Under the pieces are notes generated by a model that was given only the letters and a program-made list of their open reading frames with translations, did not search any database and was not told where the DNA came from. Below, piece after piece: positions 1 to 11,131 of a stretch of DNA of 64,000 nt (positions are counted from its first letter, which is position 1; each line of letters opens with the position of its first letter). This stretch comes from Rhodococcus sp. G-MC3 (GTDB lineage: Bacteria; Actinomycetota; Actinomycetes; Mycobacteriales; Mycobacteriaceae), in assembly GCF_030063335.1 (NCBI RefSeq), contig NZ_JASISW010000024.1, forward strand, positions 1 to 64,000. Reading direction: 5' to 3'. A program made the position numbers and the translations under genes.

Positions 1-8
1 ACCACGAG

Positions 9-716
9 ATGAAAAACCCAGTGGAACAACCCGACACCGAGGTCGGACGATCACCCACGCCCATACCCGCATCGCAGCGTCACAACGAAACTCGCAGCTG
101 GCACATCAGCTCATCGGTGCATTCAGGCTTAGAGGTCGGTCGCGCTGCTCGAATCGTCAGCGAAGTAGCCAAGGGCCTCGATTACGCCCACTCTCGGGGC
201 ATTCTGCACCGCGACGTCAAGCCGTCGAACATCTTGATCAGTACCGAGAGCGATACGGGCGAGTACGAGCAGGTGATGTTGTCGGACTGGGGAATTGCAC
301 GTCTGCGAGAGGACGCGACGTCGTTAGCGCGAGGTGGGACCGTCCTGGCGTCCATCCATTATGCTGCCCCGGAAGTGCTACGGGGAGAGCAGTTGTCGCC
401 TCGCACGGATATTTATGCGCTCGGTGCGACACTCGTCGAACTGCTCACAGGGAAGCCTCCGTACCCGTTGGCGACTCCGCTCGCGGTCTTGAATGCCCAG
501 CTCAATGCGCCGCCGCCGATCGTGACCGAGCGCCGCAGCTCGCTCAGGAGGGGTCTCAATGCAGTGGTAGCAACGGCGTTGGCGAAGGATCCGGCAGATC
601 GATTCGCGACCTGTCGTGAGTTGTGCGACGCCGTGGCCGGTGCGCTTGCTGCCCCGGCGCCAGAGCCCCCTCCCCGAAAGTCGCCGTTCTGGGTGGGGTG
701 GCGCACTCGATATTGA
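9..716 (+). CDS. Ser/Thr protein kinase C-lobe (5' edge, N-lobe not seen)
   Basis: This is the catalytic lower lobe of a Hanks-type Ser/Thr kinase. The catalytic loop HRDVKPSN lies at residues 67-74, the magnesium motif reads DWG (93-95) instead of DFG, the activation segment ends in APE (120-122), and the DIYALG helix follows. The 45 residues ahead of helix E do not resemble an N-lobe: there is no glycine loop and no VAxK lysine. The frame stays open to the left edge, so the gene may start outside the window, but the residues just upstream of the C-lobe are not the usual hinge. No transmembrane or PASTA segment follows; the protein ends shortly after the kinase domain. It is either a truncated remnant or a pseudokinase. 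Confidence 0.6.
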   Translation: MKNPVEQPDTEVGRSPTPIPASQRHNETRSWHISSSVHSGLEVGRAARIVSEVAKGLDYAHSRGILHRDVKPSNILISTESDTGEYEQVMLSDWGIARLREDATSLARGGTVLASIHYAAPEVLRGEQLSPRTDIYALGATLVELLTGKPPYPLATPLAVLNAQLNAPPPIVTERRSSLRRGLNAVVATALAKDPADRFATCRELCDAVAGALAAPAPEPPPRKSPFWVGWRTRY

Positions 717-732
717 ATGACCGATCGGTCAT
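717..732. promoter_or_regulatory. Perfect 16-bp palindrome, TetR-type operator candidate
   Basis: ATGACCGATCGGTCAT is a perfect palindrome that begins directly after the kinase stop codon. Its TGACCG..CGGTCA form is typical of TetR-family operators. No TetR gene adjoins it, so the binding protein is not identified. Confidence 0.45.
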
Positions 733-1046
733 CAATTGCCTTGCTTTTCTCTTGGGGAGGACGAGAAGCTTCGCCGAAGTGCCCGTGGTTGTAGCTTGCC
801 GCCGAGCGGTTTCGAGCCGGTGGGTGCGAAGCCCATCTCTTTCGATGACCTCGTGCAGGCAACCGGTGTGCAACATCACTGGCAAGGTGAACACCCTCGT
901 GATCGAACTTGCAGGGACAGGAGTACCAGCGGCTCATTCGCACTGTCGGCAACCCGCGCGAATTGGTTCTGCTTGTCGGCAATTCGACCACAGTAGGACA
1001 ATGCCCCACACGGGCTCCGTGGTGAGGGCGGTCGACTTGTCCGGCG
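733..1046. other. Gene-free gap between convergent genes
   Basis: No reading frame here has a recognisable domain or convincing start. The gap separates the kinase fragment from the 3' end of the permease. The only clear structure is the palindrome at its left end. Confidence 0.5.
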
Positions 1047-2537
1047 TCAGGCGTTGAACTCGTCGTCGTCGAGAGGCCTGTTGGCTACCACGGGGTAGTT
1101 GCCGGTGTACCCCATTCGTTCTTCGGCGACCGTGAGAACCTTGGCGCGAACGAGGTACCAGCCGCCGATGAGCGCGGGGATGATGACGACCAAGGTTGCG
1201 ATGGTCCACGTTCCGATGGGCGCATCGAACGCCATCAGGACGAGGACGCCGAACAGGAATACCAACGTCGCATAGCTGGTGTACGGGGCACCGAAGAGAC
1301 GAAATGCCGGGCGCTTGACGATGCCTTTCTGGGACCAGCGGAACAGCTGGATCTGGCACAGCACGATCGTCGCCCACGATGCGATGATGCCGAGCGCCGA
1401 CATGTTCAGCACGATCTCGAATGCTTCGCCGGGTGCGATGGCATTGAGTGCGACGCCGAAGAGTGTGATGAAGCACGTCAGCAGGATGCCGCCGAACGGA
1501 ACTCCGCCCTTCGTCATCTTTTTGGTGAACTCGGGCGCGCTGCCGTTCATGGCCATCGAACGCAAGATGCGGCCCGTCGAATACAGCCCCGCGTTGAGGC
1601 TCGACAGCGCTGCGGTGAGCACGACGATGTTCATGACGGTGCCGGCGCCGCCGAGGCCGATGCTCGAGAAGAACGTCACGAACGGCGACGTTCCTGCCGT
1701 GTACGCGGTGTAGGGGAGAAGAAGGGCAAGCAATACGAGCGAGCCGACATAGAACAGTGCGATACGCGCAATGACGGAGTTGATGGCACGCGGCATGATC
1801 TTCTCGGGATTTTCGGTCTCGCCTGCAGCGGTACCGACCAGCTCGACCGCGGCGTACGCGAAGACGACACCGGAGATGACGATGACCAGCGGCCAGGCGC
1901 CGGACGGGAACAGTCCGCCGTTGTCGGTGATGAGGCTGATCCCCGGCATTTCGGTGCCGACAGGGATGCGAGCGGCGAGAAAAACGATGCCGACGATGAG
2001 GAACGTCACCAGTGCGATGACCTTGATCATCGCGGCCCAGAACTCCATCTCGCCGAACCACTTGACCGAGATCAGGTTGATCGACATCACGATCACCAGT
2101 GCGATCAACGCGATCGCCCACTGGGGGATGACTTCGAACGATCCCCAGTAGTGCATGTAGGTCGCGATGGCGGTGACGTCGACGATTGCAGTCATCGCCC
2201 AGTTCAGGAAGTACATCCAGCCTGCGACGAAGGCGGCCTTCTCGCCGAAGAACTCGCGCGCGTAGGAGACGAACGATCCCGACGAAGGGCGATGGAGTAC
2301 CAGTTCGCCGAGGGCGCGAAGGATGAAGAAGACGAAGATGCCGCACAGCGCGTACGCGAGGAACAGGCCGGGTCCTGCGCTTTCGAGCCTGGCGCCTGCT
2401 CCGAGGAACAAGCCGGTACCGATCGCGCCGCCGATGGCGATCATCTGGAGCTGCCGCGGCTTCAGGCCTTTGTGGTAGCCCTCTTCCTCATGGTCCATCG
2501 CGGAGTTGTCGTAGGTGGTCTCGACCGAATCGGACAT
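1047..2537 (-). CDS. Amino acid permease, AnsP-like (APC family)
   Basis: A 496-residue secondary transporter of the amino acid-polyamine-organocation superfamily, with about 12 membrane helices. It carries the N-terminal signature [25 protein letters not shown] region used by the asparagine/GABA/aromatic permease group. It is a close paralog of the second permease in the aspA operon, matching through most helices (for example [18 protein letters not shown]). L-asparagine uptake by proton symport is therefore the best guess. A 40-residue acidic N-terminal extension (DHEEEGY) and a cytoplasmic acidic tail (DDDEFNA) are specific to this copy. It is transcribed alone, away from groEL2. The exact substrate cannot be read from sequence. 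Confidence 0.85.
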   Translation of the reverse strand: MSDSVETTYDNSAMDHEEEGYHKGLKPRQLQMIAIGGAIGTGLFLGAGARLESAGPGLFLAYALCGIFVFFILRALGELVLHRPSSGSFVSYAREFFGEKAAFVAGWMYFLNWAMTAIVDVTAIATYMHYWGSFEVIPQWAIALIALVIVMSINLISVKWFGEMEFWAAMIKVIALVTFLIVGIVFLAARIPVGTEMPGISLITDNGGLFPSGAWPLVIVISGVVFAYAAVELVGTAAGETENPEKIMPRAINSVIARIALFYVGSLVLLALLLPYTAYTAGTSPFVTFFSSIGLGGAGTVMNIVVLTAALSSLNAGLYSTGRILRSMAMNGSAPEFTKKMTKGGVPFGGILLTCFITLFGVALNAIAPGEAFEIVLNMSALGIIASWATIVLCQIQLFRWSQKGIVKRPAFRLFGAPYTSYATLVFLFGVLVLMAFDAPIGTWTIATLVVIIPALIGGWYLVRAKVLTVAEERMGYTGNYPVVANRPLDDDEFNA

Positions 2538-2830
2538 GTCTGATTCCTTGCTGTCTAGAACGTTTCGAGCGTGATTCGTCCGAATTCATGATCTTTCGAT
2601 GCTGCTCTTCCGAACGCTATTTCCCTCGTGCATCGATGCGAAAGGCACTGGATGTAAATAAAGCGTTCGGGTGTAAACAGTGCGTGAAGCCGGACGTTCG
2701 GGGTGAGCATCTGCTCGTAGATCTCTGTTTGACGGGGGAGTAGATCGGTCCGGGCGGGTGCGCCCTGAGCGAACGGCAGGAGTTGAGCCTGCGGAATGAC
2801 CCGCCAAGCCGCGGAACCGGAGCCCGCGAC
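2538..2830. other. Intergenic region upstream of permease and groEL2
   Basis: Divergent promoter region between the permease and groEL2. No small gene with a ribosome binding site was found; frames running through it on either strand have no domain. The groEL2 operators lie at its right end. Confidence 0.5.
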
Positions 2831-2857
2831 CTTGCACTCGCCATGGTCGAGTGCTAG
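2831..2857. promoter_or_regulatory. CIRCE element 1 (HrcA operator)
   Basis: The arms CTTGCACTC and GAGTGCTAG are separated by exactly nine bases. This matches the CIRCE consensus TTAGCACTC-N9-GAGTGCTAA at 15 of 18 positions. HrcA repressor binding is inferred; hrcA is not in the window. Confidence 0.85.
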
Positions 2858-2865
2858 AAATGCAG

Positions 2866-4658
<1,793 letters not shown>

Positions 4659-4686
4659 GTCCGTTCCCCCAGCTTCACCGCTGAAG

Positions 4687-4720
4687 CCCGGCCCCACCTT
4701 TTGGTGGGGCCGGGTTTTTT
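4687..4720 (+). terminator. Intrinsic terminator of groEL2
   Basis: A perfect 12-bp stem (CCCGGCCCCACC / GGTGGGGCCGGG) with a TTTT loop is followed by six T residues. It lies 28 bases after the groEL2 stop codon. Confidence 0.95.
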
Positions 4721-4792
4721 GTGCGAGGTTGGCTAAAGGGTGCGCAATTGGATCACGAGCGCCGGGCTCCGAGGCCACCTAAGCTCGTCCGC

Positions 4793-5740
4793 ATGGCATC
4801 TCCGTCGATCGAGCTCGAGGTGGGCGAGCGCACGGTGCGCATTTCGAACCCGGATCGGGTGTACTTCCCCGAAAGCGGCGCCACCAAGCTCGACCTGGTG
4901 AACTACTACCTCAGCGTCGGCGACGGCATCGTCCGCGCGCTCCGCGAGCGCCCGTGCATGCTGCACCGGTTTCCGAGCGGTCTGTCGGGTGAGAAGGTGC
5001 ACCAGAAGCGAGTGCCCAACGGGGCACCGCCATGGCTCGAGACGGTGCGCGTGAGTTTTCCGCGTTACAACCGCACCGCCGACGAACTCTGCGTCACCGA
5101 ATTGGCGCACGTCGCATGGGCTGTCCAGATGTCGACGGTCGAGTTCCATCCGTGGAATTCGCGACGGGCTGACGTCGAAAGTCCCGACGAGTGGCGTATC
5201 GACCTCGACCCTATGCCCGACTGCCCGTTCGATCGGGTTCGACGCGTTGCGGGCGTCGTGCACGAGGTGCTGGATGATTTGGGAGCAACCGGGTGGCCGA
5301 AAACCTCTGGTGGGCATGGTCTTCACATCTACGTGCGCATCCGGCCGGACCACGGTTTCAAGGATGTCCGACGGGCTGCGCTGGCATTTGCGCGTGAGGT
5401 CGAGCGTCGCGCGCCCGATGACGTGACGACCACGTGGTGGCGCAAGGATCGCGATCCGGCCAAACTGTTCGTCGACTACAACCAGAACGCACGCGATCAC
5501 ACCATCGCGAGTGCCTATTCTGTCCGGGGAAATCAGGAAGCGACTGTGTCGACGCCGATTTCGTGGGACGAGGTGGCTGCCGTCGAACCTCGGGAGTTCA
5601 CGATCTTCACAGTTCCGAAGCGGTTCGCCGAACTCGGGGATCTGCATGCCGGGATCGACGACGCACCGTTCTCGCTGGATGCTCTGCTCGAATGGGCCGA
5701 GCGTGACGAGCGGGAAGGGCTGAAAGAGCCCGAAGAATAG
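4793..5740 (+). CDS. LigD-type polymerase/primase domain protein
   Basis: A 315-residue archaeo-eukaryotic primase-type DNA polymerase, equal to the polymerase module of bacterial NHEJ ligase D but without ligase or nuclease domains. The catalytic acidic pair sits in IDLDPMP, followed by the SGGHGLHIYVR motif, and the third acidic site lies in LFVDYNQNARDHTIASAYSVR-like sequence. The first ATG was chosen; a GTG 72 bases upstream overlaps the groEL2 terminator and is unlikely. Mycobacteria carry similar stand-alone enzymes (Prim-PolC/PolD) that fill gaps with ribonucleotides in repair. No ku or ligase gene is nearby, so its partner is unknown. Confidence 0.88.
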   Translation: MASPSIELEVGERTVRISNPDRVYFPESGATKLDLVNYYLSVGDGIVRALRERPCMLHRFPSGLSGEKVHQKRVPNGAPPWLETVRVSFPRYNRTADELCVTELAHVAWAVQMSTVEFHPWNSRRADVESPDEWRIDLDPMPDCPFDRVRRVAGVVHEVLDDLGATGWPKTSGGHGLHIYVRIRPDHGFKDVRRAALAFAREVERRAPDDVTTTWWRKDRDPAKLFVDYNQNARDHTIASAYSVRGNQEATVSTPISWDEVAAVEPREFTIFTVPKRFAELGDLHAGIDDAPFSLDALLEWAERDEREGLKEPEE

Positions 5741-5815
5741 CCGTCGCCGAGATCGAAGATGTGGCGTCGATAATCGTCGAAACTGTGCACAACCTCGATC
5801 TCGGCGGGAGCGGAG

Positions 5816-6511
5816 CTACCGGCGGAGCGACTCCACCGCGCCCCGGACGGCATCGAGGTGGGCAGCCATCGCGTCCGCGGCGTCGTTGTAGTTTCCCGAC
5901 CGGATGCCGGCGACGATGAGGTCGTGCTCCTCGTTTGACTTCTGCTGGCGCCGCGCGACGAGGTTCAACGTCTCCGATTGGCGGGTCAGCGCGCCGCGGA
6001 TGTCGACGATGATGGCTTCGAACACTCGGTTCTTGCTGGCCCGGGCGATAGCGGTGTGGAATTGGCCGTCGAGCAATACCCAGGCCTGTTGGTCGTCCTC
6101 GCTGCGCATCTCGTCGGTGAGACCTTCGAGTACTTGTAGGTCGTCGGCGGTACGACGTTCTGCTGCCCACCCAGCGGACGGAATCTCGACGTGGGGGCGA
6201 GCCTCCATCAGTTCGCGGGCGTCGTAGTTGCCGATGTCGAGGTCGCCTGTGACGCGATTGCGAACGACGAAAGTGCCGCGACCCGTTTTGGTTTCGGTCA
6301 AGCCGAGTGCGGTGCACGACCTCAGCGCCTCGCGGACGACCGAGCGGCTAACGCCGTGACGGGTGGCGAGGGCGGATTCGGCGGGAAGTTTGTCGCCGAT
6401 CGATATCTGGCCGGACACGATCGCATCGCGTAGATCGGCGAACACGGCTTCGGCCGCGCTCATTCTCGTTGTGGTCGGCTGACTGACCGCCCAGCTGTCC
6501 GACAGGTTCAT
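5816..6511 (-). CDS. GntR/FadR-family regulator of the aspartate operon
   Basis: A 231-residue repressor with an N-terminal winged helix-turn-helix (about residues 19-80, core LPAESALATRHGVSRSVVREAL) and a C-terminal all-helical FCD ligand domain. The FCD metal site is visible as LDGQFHTAIA, NEEHDLIV and MAAHLDAV. It is divergent from aspA-ansP-asparaginase. A CTGTC-N-GACAG site overlaps its own first codons and an identical site lies in front of aspA, so autorepression together with control of the operon is likely. The ligand is probably an acidic amino or organic acid such as aspartate or fumarate; this is inference. Confidence 0.88.
   Translation of the reverse strand: MNLSDSWAVSQPTTTRMSAAEAVFADLRDAIVSGQISIGDKLPAESALATRHGVSRSVVREALRSCTALGLTETKTGRGTFVVRNRVTGDLDIGNYDARELMEARPHVEIPSAGWAAERRTADDLQVLEGLTDEMRSEDDQQAWVLLDGQFHTAIARASKNRVFEAIIVDIRGALTRQSETLNLVARRQQKSNEEHDLIVAGIRSGNYNDAADAMAAHLDAVRGAVESLRR
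6495..6505. promoter_or_regulatory. GntR operator candidate within gntR 5' end
   Basis: CTGTCCGACAG is an 11-bp palindrome around one central base, in the TGTC-N-GACA style of FadR-subfamily operators. It covers codons 3-6 of the GntR gene and equals the reverse complement of the site in front of aspA. Confidence 0.6.
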
Positions 6512-6534
6512 GTCTGGATCGTCCCCTTCACATG

Positions 6535-6578
6535 GTCGTGCGTCAAACGCCTGCCGAAATCAGCGGTTGACGCACGAC
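6535..6578. promoter_or_regulatory. 12-bp inverted repeat in the divergent promoter region
   Basis: GTCGTGCGTCAA and TTGACGCACGAC are perfect inverted arms spaced by 20 bases, midway between the GntR gene and aspA. The right arm contains TTGACG, a possible -35 box for aspA. This site differs from the CTGTC-N-GACAG pair, so a second regulator may act here. Confidence 0.5.
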
Positions 6579-6600
6579 GTGTCTTGCTTCACACTTTAAC

Positions 6601-6626
6601 CTGTCGGACAGCCGGACAGCCGGACA
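6601..6626 (+). promoter_or_regulatory. GntR operator and CCGGACAG repeats before aspA
   Basis: CTGTCGGACAG is followed without gap by two direct CCGGACA(G) units. It lies 18-43 bases upstream of the aspA start, so a bound repressor would block transcription start or early elongation. Confidence 0.6.
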
Positions 6627-6643
6627 TCATTAAGGAGCATGCA

Positions 6644-8083
6644 GTGGTCGTCACCCGTGTCGAGAAGGACCTTCTCGGTGAACGCGAGATACCCGCAGAT
6701 GCGTACTGGGGGATCCACACCCTGCGTGCGCTGGAGAACTTCCCCATCACCGGGCGCCCGATCTCGAACAATGCCCACCTGATTCGCGGACTTGCTGCGG
6801 TGAAATGGGCAGCAGCGGCGGCCAACGAAGAACTCGGAATTCTCGACGCCACCCGCGGCGAGACGATTCGTCGGGCATGCCAGGAAATCCTCGACGGCCA
6901 GTGGCACGAAGAGTTCGTCGTCGACGTCATCCAGGGCGGAGCGGGCACGTCGACCAACATGAACGCCAACGAAGTCATCGCCAACCGCGCGCTCGAAATC
7001 CTCGGTTACGGACACGGTGAGTACAGCCACGTGCATCCCAACGAGCACGTCAACGCCAGCCAGTCGACGAACGATGTCTACCCGACGGCTGTCAATATAG
7101 CCACCATCTTCGCTGCTCACGAACTCATCGACTCGATGAAATTTCTGCGCGACGCGTTCCGCCGCAAAGCAACCGAGTTCGCCACCGTCGTGAAGATGGG
7201 TCGTACGCAGCTGCAGGACGCGGTGCCGATGACGCTCGGCCAGGAATTCGGCACGTACGCCATCATGATCGACGAGGACTGTTCCCGGCTCGAAGAAGCT
7301 GCGCTACTGGTCCACGAAATCAACTTGGGCGCAACGGCTATCGGTACCGGACTCAATGCCCCGGTCGGATACACTGCGTCCGCGTGCGAACATCTGCGTC
7401 GCAAGACCGGTCTCCCACTTGTCACGGCGACGGATCTGATCGAGGCAACTCAGGACGTCGGCCAGTTCGTGCACCTCTCCGGTGTGCTCAAGCGCATCGC
7501 GGTGAAGCTGTCCAAGATTTGCAACGACCTTCGGCTGCTGTCGTCGGGACCGCGCGCCGGCCTCAACGAGATCAATTTGCCTCCGATGCAGGCCGGGTCG
7601 TCGATCATGCCCGGCAAGGTCAACCCCGTCATCCCTGAGGTGCTCAATCAAGTAGCGTACGAGGTCATCGGCCACGACGTCACCATCACGATGGCCGCCG
7701 AGGCCGGACAGTTGCAGCTCAACGCATTCGAGCCGATCATCGTCAAATCCCTCTCCGACGGTATGGCGCATCTCGGTGCCGCGTGCCGCGTCGTCGCGAG
7801 CCGCTGCGTCGACGGCATCACCGCCAACGTCGACCTGCTCCGTGCGCGCGTCGAGAACTCCATCGGCTTGGTCACCGCGCTGAGCCCGTACCTCGGCTAC
7901 GTCGAATCCACGGCGATAGCGCAGGAAGCCCTGCTCACCGGGCGCAACGTCGTCGACCTCGTGCTCGAGAAGAAACTACTTGCCCCTGACGAACTCGAAC
8001 GACTGCTCAGTCCCCAACATCTGGCGAACCTCCGCGTTGCTCCGGTCGAGCACGCCGACGCCCCCGATACTTCGACAAGGTAG
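6644..8083 (+). CDS. aspA: Aspartate ammonia-lyase
   Basis: A 479-residue cytosolic lyase that converts L-aspartate to fumarate and ammonia. The fumarase/aspartase superfamily signature [10 protein letters not shown] is intact, with the earlier motifs [13 protein letters not shown] and [14 protein letters not shown]. The start is a GTG with AAGGAG six bases upstream; an apparent longer frame has no such site and begins within the operator region. It leads an operon with a permease and an asparaginase (gaps of 5 and 4 bases), giving a complete route asparagine to aspartate to fumarate. Fumarase itself is excluded by the context and the KVNP-adjacent aspartase-type sequence, though not with certainty. 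Confidence 0.93.
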   Translation: MVVTRVEKDLLGEREIPADAYWGIHTLRALENFPITGRPISNNAHLIRGLAAVKWAAAAANEELGILDATRGETIRRACQEILDGQWHEEFVVDVIQGGAGTSTNMNANEVIANRALEILGYGHGEYSHVHPNEHVNASQSTNDVYPTAVNIATIFAAHELIDSMKFLRDAFRRKATEFATVVKMGRTQLQDAVPMTLGQEFGTYAIMIDEDCSRLEEAALLVHEINLGATAIGTGLNAPVGYTASACEHLRRKTGLPLVTATDLIEATQDVGQFVHLSGVLKRIAVKLSKICNDLRLLSSGPRAGLNEINLPPMQAGSSIMPGKVNPVIPEVLNQVAYEVIGHDVTITMAAEAGQLQLNAFEPIIVKSLSDGMAHLGAACRVVASRCVDGITANVDLLRARVENSIGLVTALSPYLGYVESTAIAQEALLTGRNVVDLVLEKKLLAPDELERLLSPQHLANLRVAPVEHADAPDTSTR

Positions 8084-8088
8084 GCACT

Positions 8089-9516
8089 ATGACCGTCGAC
8101 AGCACGCCCAGATCCTTTACTGAAGATCTTGGATTTCGAAAGTCGCTGAAGCCGCGGCAAATTCAGATGATCGCCATCGGCGGTGCCATCGGGACCGGCC
8201 TGTTCATGGGCGCAGGTGGCAGACTCAACGAGTCCGGTCCGGCGCTCGTTCTCGTGTACGCGCTGTGTGGATTCTTTGCATTTCTCATTCTCCGAGCACT
8301 CGGCGAACTGGTGATGCATCGCCCCACATCGGGCTCGTTCGTCTCCTACTCGCGCGAATTCTTCGGCGAGAAGATGGCATTCGCAGCGGGTTGGCTGTAC
8401 TGGATGAACTGGGCGATGACAGCCGTCGTCGACGTCACGGCAGTGGCGCTGTACATGAACTTCTTCAAGAAGTATTGGGCGCCGCTCGGTGATGTCGATC
8501 AGTGGGTGTTCGCGCTGATCGGTCTGATCGTGGTGCTCGGCCTGAACCTGGTGTCGGTGAAGGTGTTCGGTGAGTTGGAGTTCTGGTTCGCGCTCATCAA
8601 AGTGATCGCACTCGTGACCTTTCTGGCCGTCGGCGTGTACTACGTGCTGTTCGGGACGCCGATCGACGGGCAAGCGCCCGGGCTCGGTGTCATCACCGAC
8701 AACGGCGGCCTCATTCCCAACGGCCTGCTCCCTGCCATCGTCGTGATCCAGGGCGTCGTGTTCGCCTATGCGTCGATCGAACTGGTCGGGACGGCTGCCG
8801 GAGAAACTGCGAACCCGGAGAAGGTCATCCCCAAGGCGATCAACACCGTGATCGTCAGAATCCTCGTGTTCTACGTAGGATCTGTTCTGCTGCTGTCGCT
8901 TCTGTTGCCCTACACCGCGTATCACGCAGGTGAGAGCCCCTTCGTCACGTTCTTCGGTGCGATCGACGTTCAGGGCGCCGATGCGATCATGAACCTCGTG
9001 GTACTGACGGCAGCACTGTCCAGCCTCAATGCGGGCCTCTATTCGACGGGACGCATTCTGCATTCGATGGCGGTCGCCGGCTCGGCTCCGAAGTTCGCGG
9101 CACGAATGAACAAGGCGGGCGTGCCCTACGGCGGAATTGCGCTGACGGCACTCGTCGCCCTCGCAGGCGTCGGCCTCAACGCCGCGATGCCCGCGCAGGC
9201 CTTCGAGATCGTCCTGAACATCGCAGCCCTCGGTATCATCAGCGCATGGGCCGTAATCGTGCTGTGCCAGCTGAAGCTGTGGTCGCGGTCCCGCCAAGGA
9301 ACATTGGAGAGGCCGAAGTTTCGGATGTTCGGAGCGCCGTACACCGGCATCGCGACTCTCGGATTTCTGATCGCTGTGCTGGTCCTGATGGCATTCGACA
9401 CACCGGTGGGGACCTGGACCGTTGCGTCCATTCTGATCATCGCACCGATGCTGGTGGGCGGGTGGTATCTGTGCCGCAACAGAATCCGCGCGCTCGCCGC
9501 AGAACGAGAGGAATGA
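8089..9516 (+). CDS. ansP: L-asparagine permease (APC family)
   Basis: A 475-residue inner-membrane amino acid permease with about 12 helices, beginning with the cytoplasmic [24 protein letters not shown] segment. It is a close paralog of the permease near the left end, lacking that copy's acidic N- and C-terminal extensions. Its position between aspartase and asparaginase, only 5 bases after the aspA stop, makes asparagine (possibly also aspartate) the likely substrate. Expression should follow the GntR-controlled promoter of aspA. Confidence 0.88.
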   Translation: MTVDSTPRSFTEDLGFRKSLKPRQIQMIAIGGAIGTGLFMGAGGRLNESGPALVLVYALCGFFAFLILRALGELVMHRPTSGSFVSYSREFFGEKMAFAAGWLYWMNWAMTAVVDVTAVALYMNFFKKYWAPLGDVDQWVFALIGLIVVLGLNLVSVKVFGELEFWFALIKVIALVTFLAVGVYYVLFGTPIDGQAPGLGVITDNGGLIPNGLLPAIVVIQGVVFAYASIELVGTAAGETANPEKVIPKAINTVIVRILVFYVGSVLLLSLLLPYTAYHAGESPFVTFFGAIDVQGADAIMNLVVLTAALSSLNAGLYSTGRILHSMAVAGSAPKFAARMNKAGVPYGGIALTALVALAGVGLNAAMPAQAFEIVLNIAALGIISAWAVIVLCQLKLWSRSRQGTLERPKFRMFGAPYTGIATLGFLIAVLVLMAFDTPVGTWTVASILIIAPMLVGGWYLCRNRIRALAAEREE

Positions 9517-9520
9517 CGGC

Positions 9521-10387
9521 TTGTCCCATATAGCCCTGGTGAGAACAGGGGGAACCATCGCCAGCAGTCGTGACGAGGACGGCATAAGCCGTCCGGGCGC
9601 GAGCGAACTCGGTATCGAATTCGCAGCTGAGGTGAAGTTCCGCGACCTGATGTCCAAGGACAGCTCGACGTTCGACTTCTCCGACATGGATGCCGTCGCC
9701 GACGAGGTGGCACGGTGTTTCGAAGATCCCGCGTGCGCCGGTGTGATCGTGCTTCACGGCACGGACACGATGGAAGAAACCGCGCTTCTCGTCGACTTGT
9801 TCCACGACGACCCTCGGCCTGTCGTGTTCACCGGTGCTCAGCGAACATCCGATCACGAAGATCCGGACGGGCCGGTGAACGTCGCAGCCGCCGTGGAGGC
9901 CGTGCTGGACCCAGCGAACAGTAGCCGCGGAGTGCTCGTCGTCTTCGGCGGCCGGACGCTGAATGCGCGTGGTCTTTCGAAGTGGCACACCTCGGCACTG
10001 GACGCGTTCATCAGCTCGACCGAACCGCGCCGGGTGGTGCCCCGTGTGCACATCGAGGGAATCCGCGTTGACATCGTCGCGCTGTACCCCGGCGCCGATG
10101 CGGTAGCGATCGACGCGTACCGAGCTGCGGGAACGAACGGGATCGTCTTGCAGGCCTTGGGCTCGGGAAATACCAATGCATCCGTGGTCGCTGCAGTGAA
10201 AACCTGTACGGCCGAGGGCATTCCGGTGTGGGTGACGACGCGGGTGCCTGACGGATCGATCGCGCCCACCTACGGCGGAGGCGGAGGAGGTGCGGATCTC
10301 GTCGATGCCGGTGCTGTGTTCGCTCCTGTGTTGAGGGCCGGACAGGCACGGGTGCTGCTGGCGGTGGAAATAGCCGCGAGCAGGTAA
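9521..10387 (+). CDS. ansA: L-asparaginase
   Basis: A 288-residue amidohydrolase that splits L-asparagine to aspartate and ammonia. Both family signatures are present: the nucleophile threonine in RTGGTIASS near the N-terminus and HGTDTMEET around residue 86, holding the second threonine and aspartate. No signal peptide is visible, so it is cytosolic, matching import by the adjacent permease. The start is a TTG with a purine-rich GAGAGGAA a few bases upstream, inside the end of ansP. At 288 residues it is a little shorter than E. coli AnsA/AnsB, as is common in actinobacteria. Confidence 0.92.
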   Translation: MSHIALVRTGGTIASSRDEDGISRPGASELGIEFAAEVKFRDLMSKDSSTFDFSDMDAVADEVARCFEDPACAGVIVLHGTDTMEETALLVDLFHDDPRPVVFTGAQRTSDHEDPDGPVNVAAAVEAVLDPANSSRGVLVVFGGRTLNARGLSKWHTSALDAFISSTEPRRVVPRVHIEGIRVDIVALYPGADAVAIDAYRAAGTNGIVLQALGSGNTNASVVAAVKTCTAEGIPVWVTTRVPDGSIAPTYGGGGGGADLVDAGAVFAPVLRAGQARVLLAVEIAASR

Positions 10388-10390
10388 TTC

Positions 10391-11131
10391 GTGGACAGTG
10401 GAGTCATGCGCCACGAAGAGCCCGACATCTCAGGGGCACCTGTGGGACGACGCATCTTCCTGGGATTGGTGGTGGCGGGCGCCGCGGGGATTCTGGGCGG
10501 GGGTGCGATCCAGAAGGGGCTATCGGCCGTGATGGGCCCCATCGGCAACCACGATCCCACTGGATTGATCGGTCTGATTCCACTGGGGAACAACTTTCGC
10601 TTCTACTCGGTGACCACCGGCGCGCCCCGCAAGGACGAGAACAGCTACGAGTTGACCGTGGGTGGCCTGGTGGACACCCCGCGTACTCTTCGGCTTCAGG
10701 ATCTGCGAGCCATGCCGCAGACATCCCTGGTGCGCGACTTCCAATGCGTCACCGGCTGGCGTGTTCCCGAGGTCCCGTGGAGTGGAGTTCGACTGTCGGA
10801 CGTCCTCGATTCGGTCTCGCCCACGGCCGAGGCGACGGCTGTGCGATTTACCTCCTTCGACGGCACCTACACCGAATCTCTGACGATGGAGCAGGCACGT
10901 CGTGACGACGTCATCGTTGCGCTCACGATGCTGGACGGTCCGGTCAAGCACGATCACGGCGGACCTGTTCGCCTGTACGTGGCACCGATGTACGGCTACA
11001 AGTCTCTGAAATGGCTCGGCGGGATCGAGTTGACCTCCGAGGTGGTTCCCGGTTATTGGGAGCCTCGCGGATATTCGATCGACGCCTGGGTCGGCGAGTC
11101 GAACGGACGTGACGATGACGCCACCAGTTGA
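10391..11131 (+). CDS. Tat-exported molybdopterin oxidoreductase (sulfite oxidase/MsrP family)
   Basis: A 246-residue protein with one molybdopterin-binding domain of the sulfite oxidase type. A twin-arginine signal GRRIFLG (residues 19-25) precedes a hydrophobic stretch, so the enzyme should fold in the cytoplasm and be exported or anchored. The molybdenum-ligating cysteine is C119 in RDFQCVTGW, and the domain runs to the C-terminus. An ATG at 10406 is an alternative start. The next gene overlaps it by 17 bases and encodes a cytochrome b-like partner, so electrons probably pass between the membrane haem protein and the molybdenum site. The substrate is unknown; methionine sulfoxide or a similar small oxide is possible. 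Confidence 0.85.
   Translation: MDSGVMRHEEPDISGAPVGRRIFLGLVVAGAAGILGGGAIQKGLSAVMGPIGNHDPTGLIGLIPLGNNFRFYSVTTGAPRKDENSYELTVGGLVDTPRTLRLQDLRAMPQTSLVRDFQCVTGWRVPEVPWSGVRLSDVLDSVSPTAEATAVRFTSFDGTYTESLTMEQARRDDVIVALTMLDGPVKHDHGGPVRLYVAPMYGYKSLKWLGGIELTSEVVPGYWEPRGYSIDAWVGESNGRDDDATS

Noticed and set aside
934..2346. Arg/His-rich long frame antisense-shifted across the permease
   Set aside because: Same-strand alternate frame of the permease; composition is that of a GC-rich shadow.
7897..9687. 596-codon minus frame opposite the aspA-ansP-asparaginase operon
   Set aside because: Antisense to three well-supported genes; His/Asp/Gln-rich shadow.
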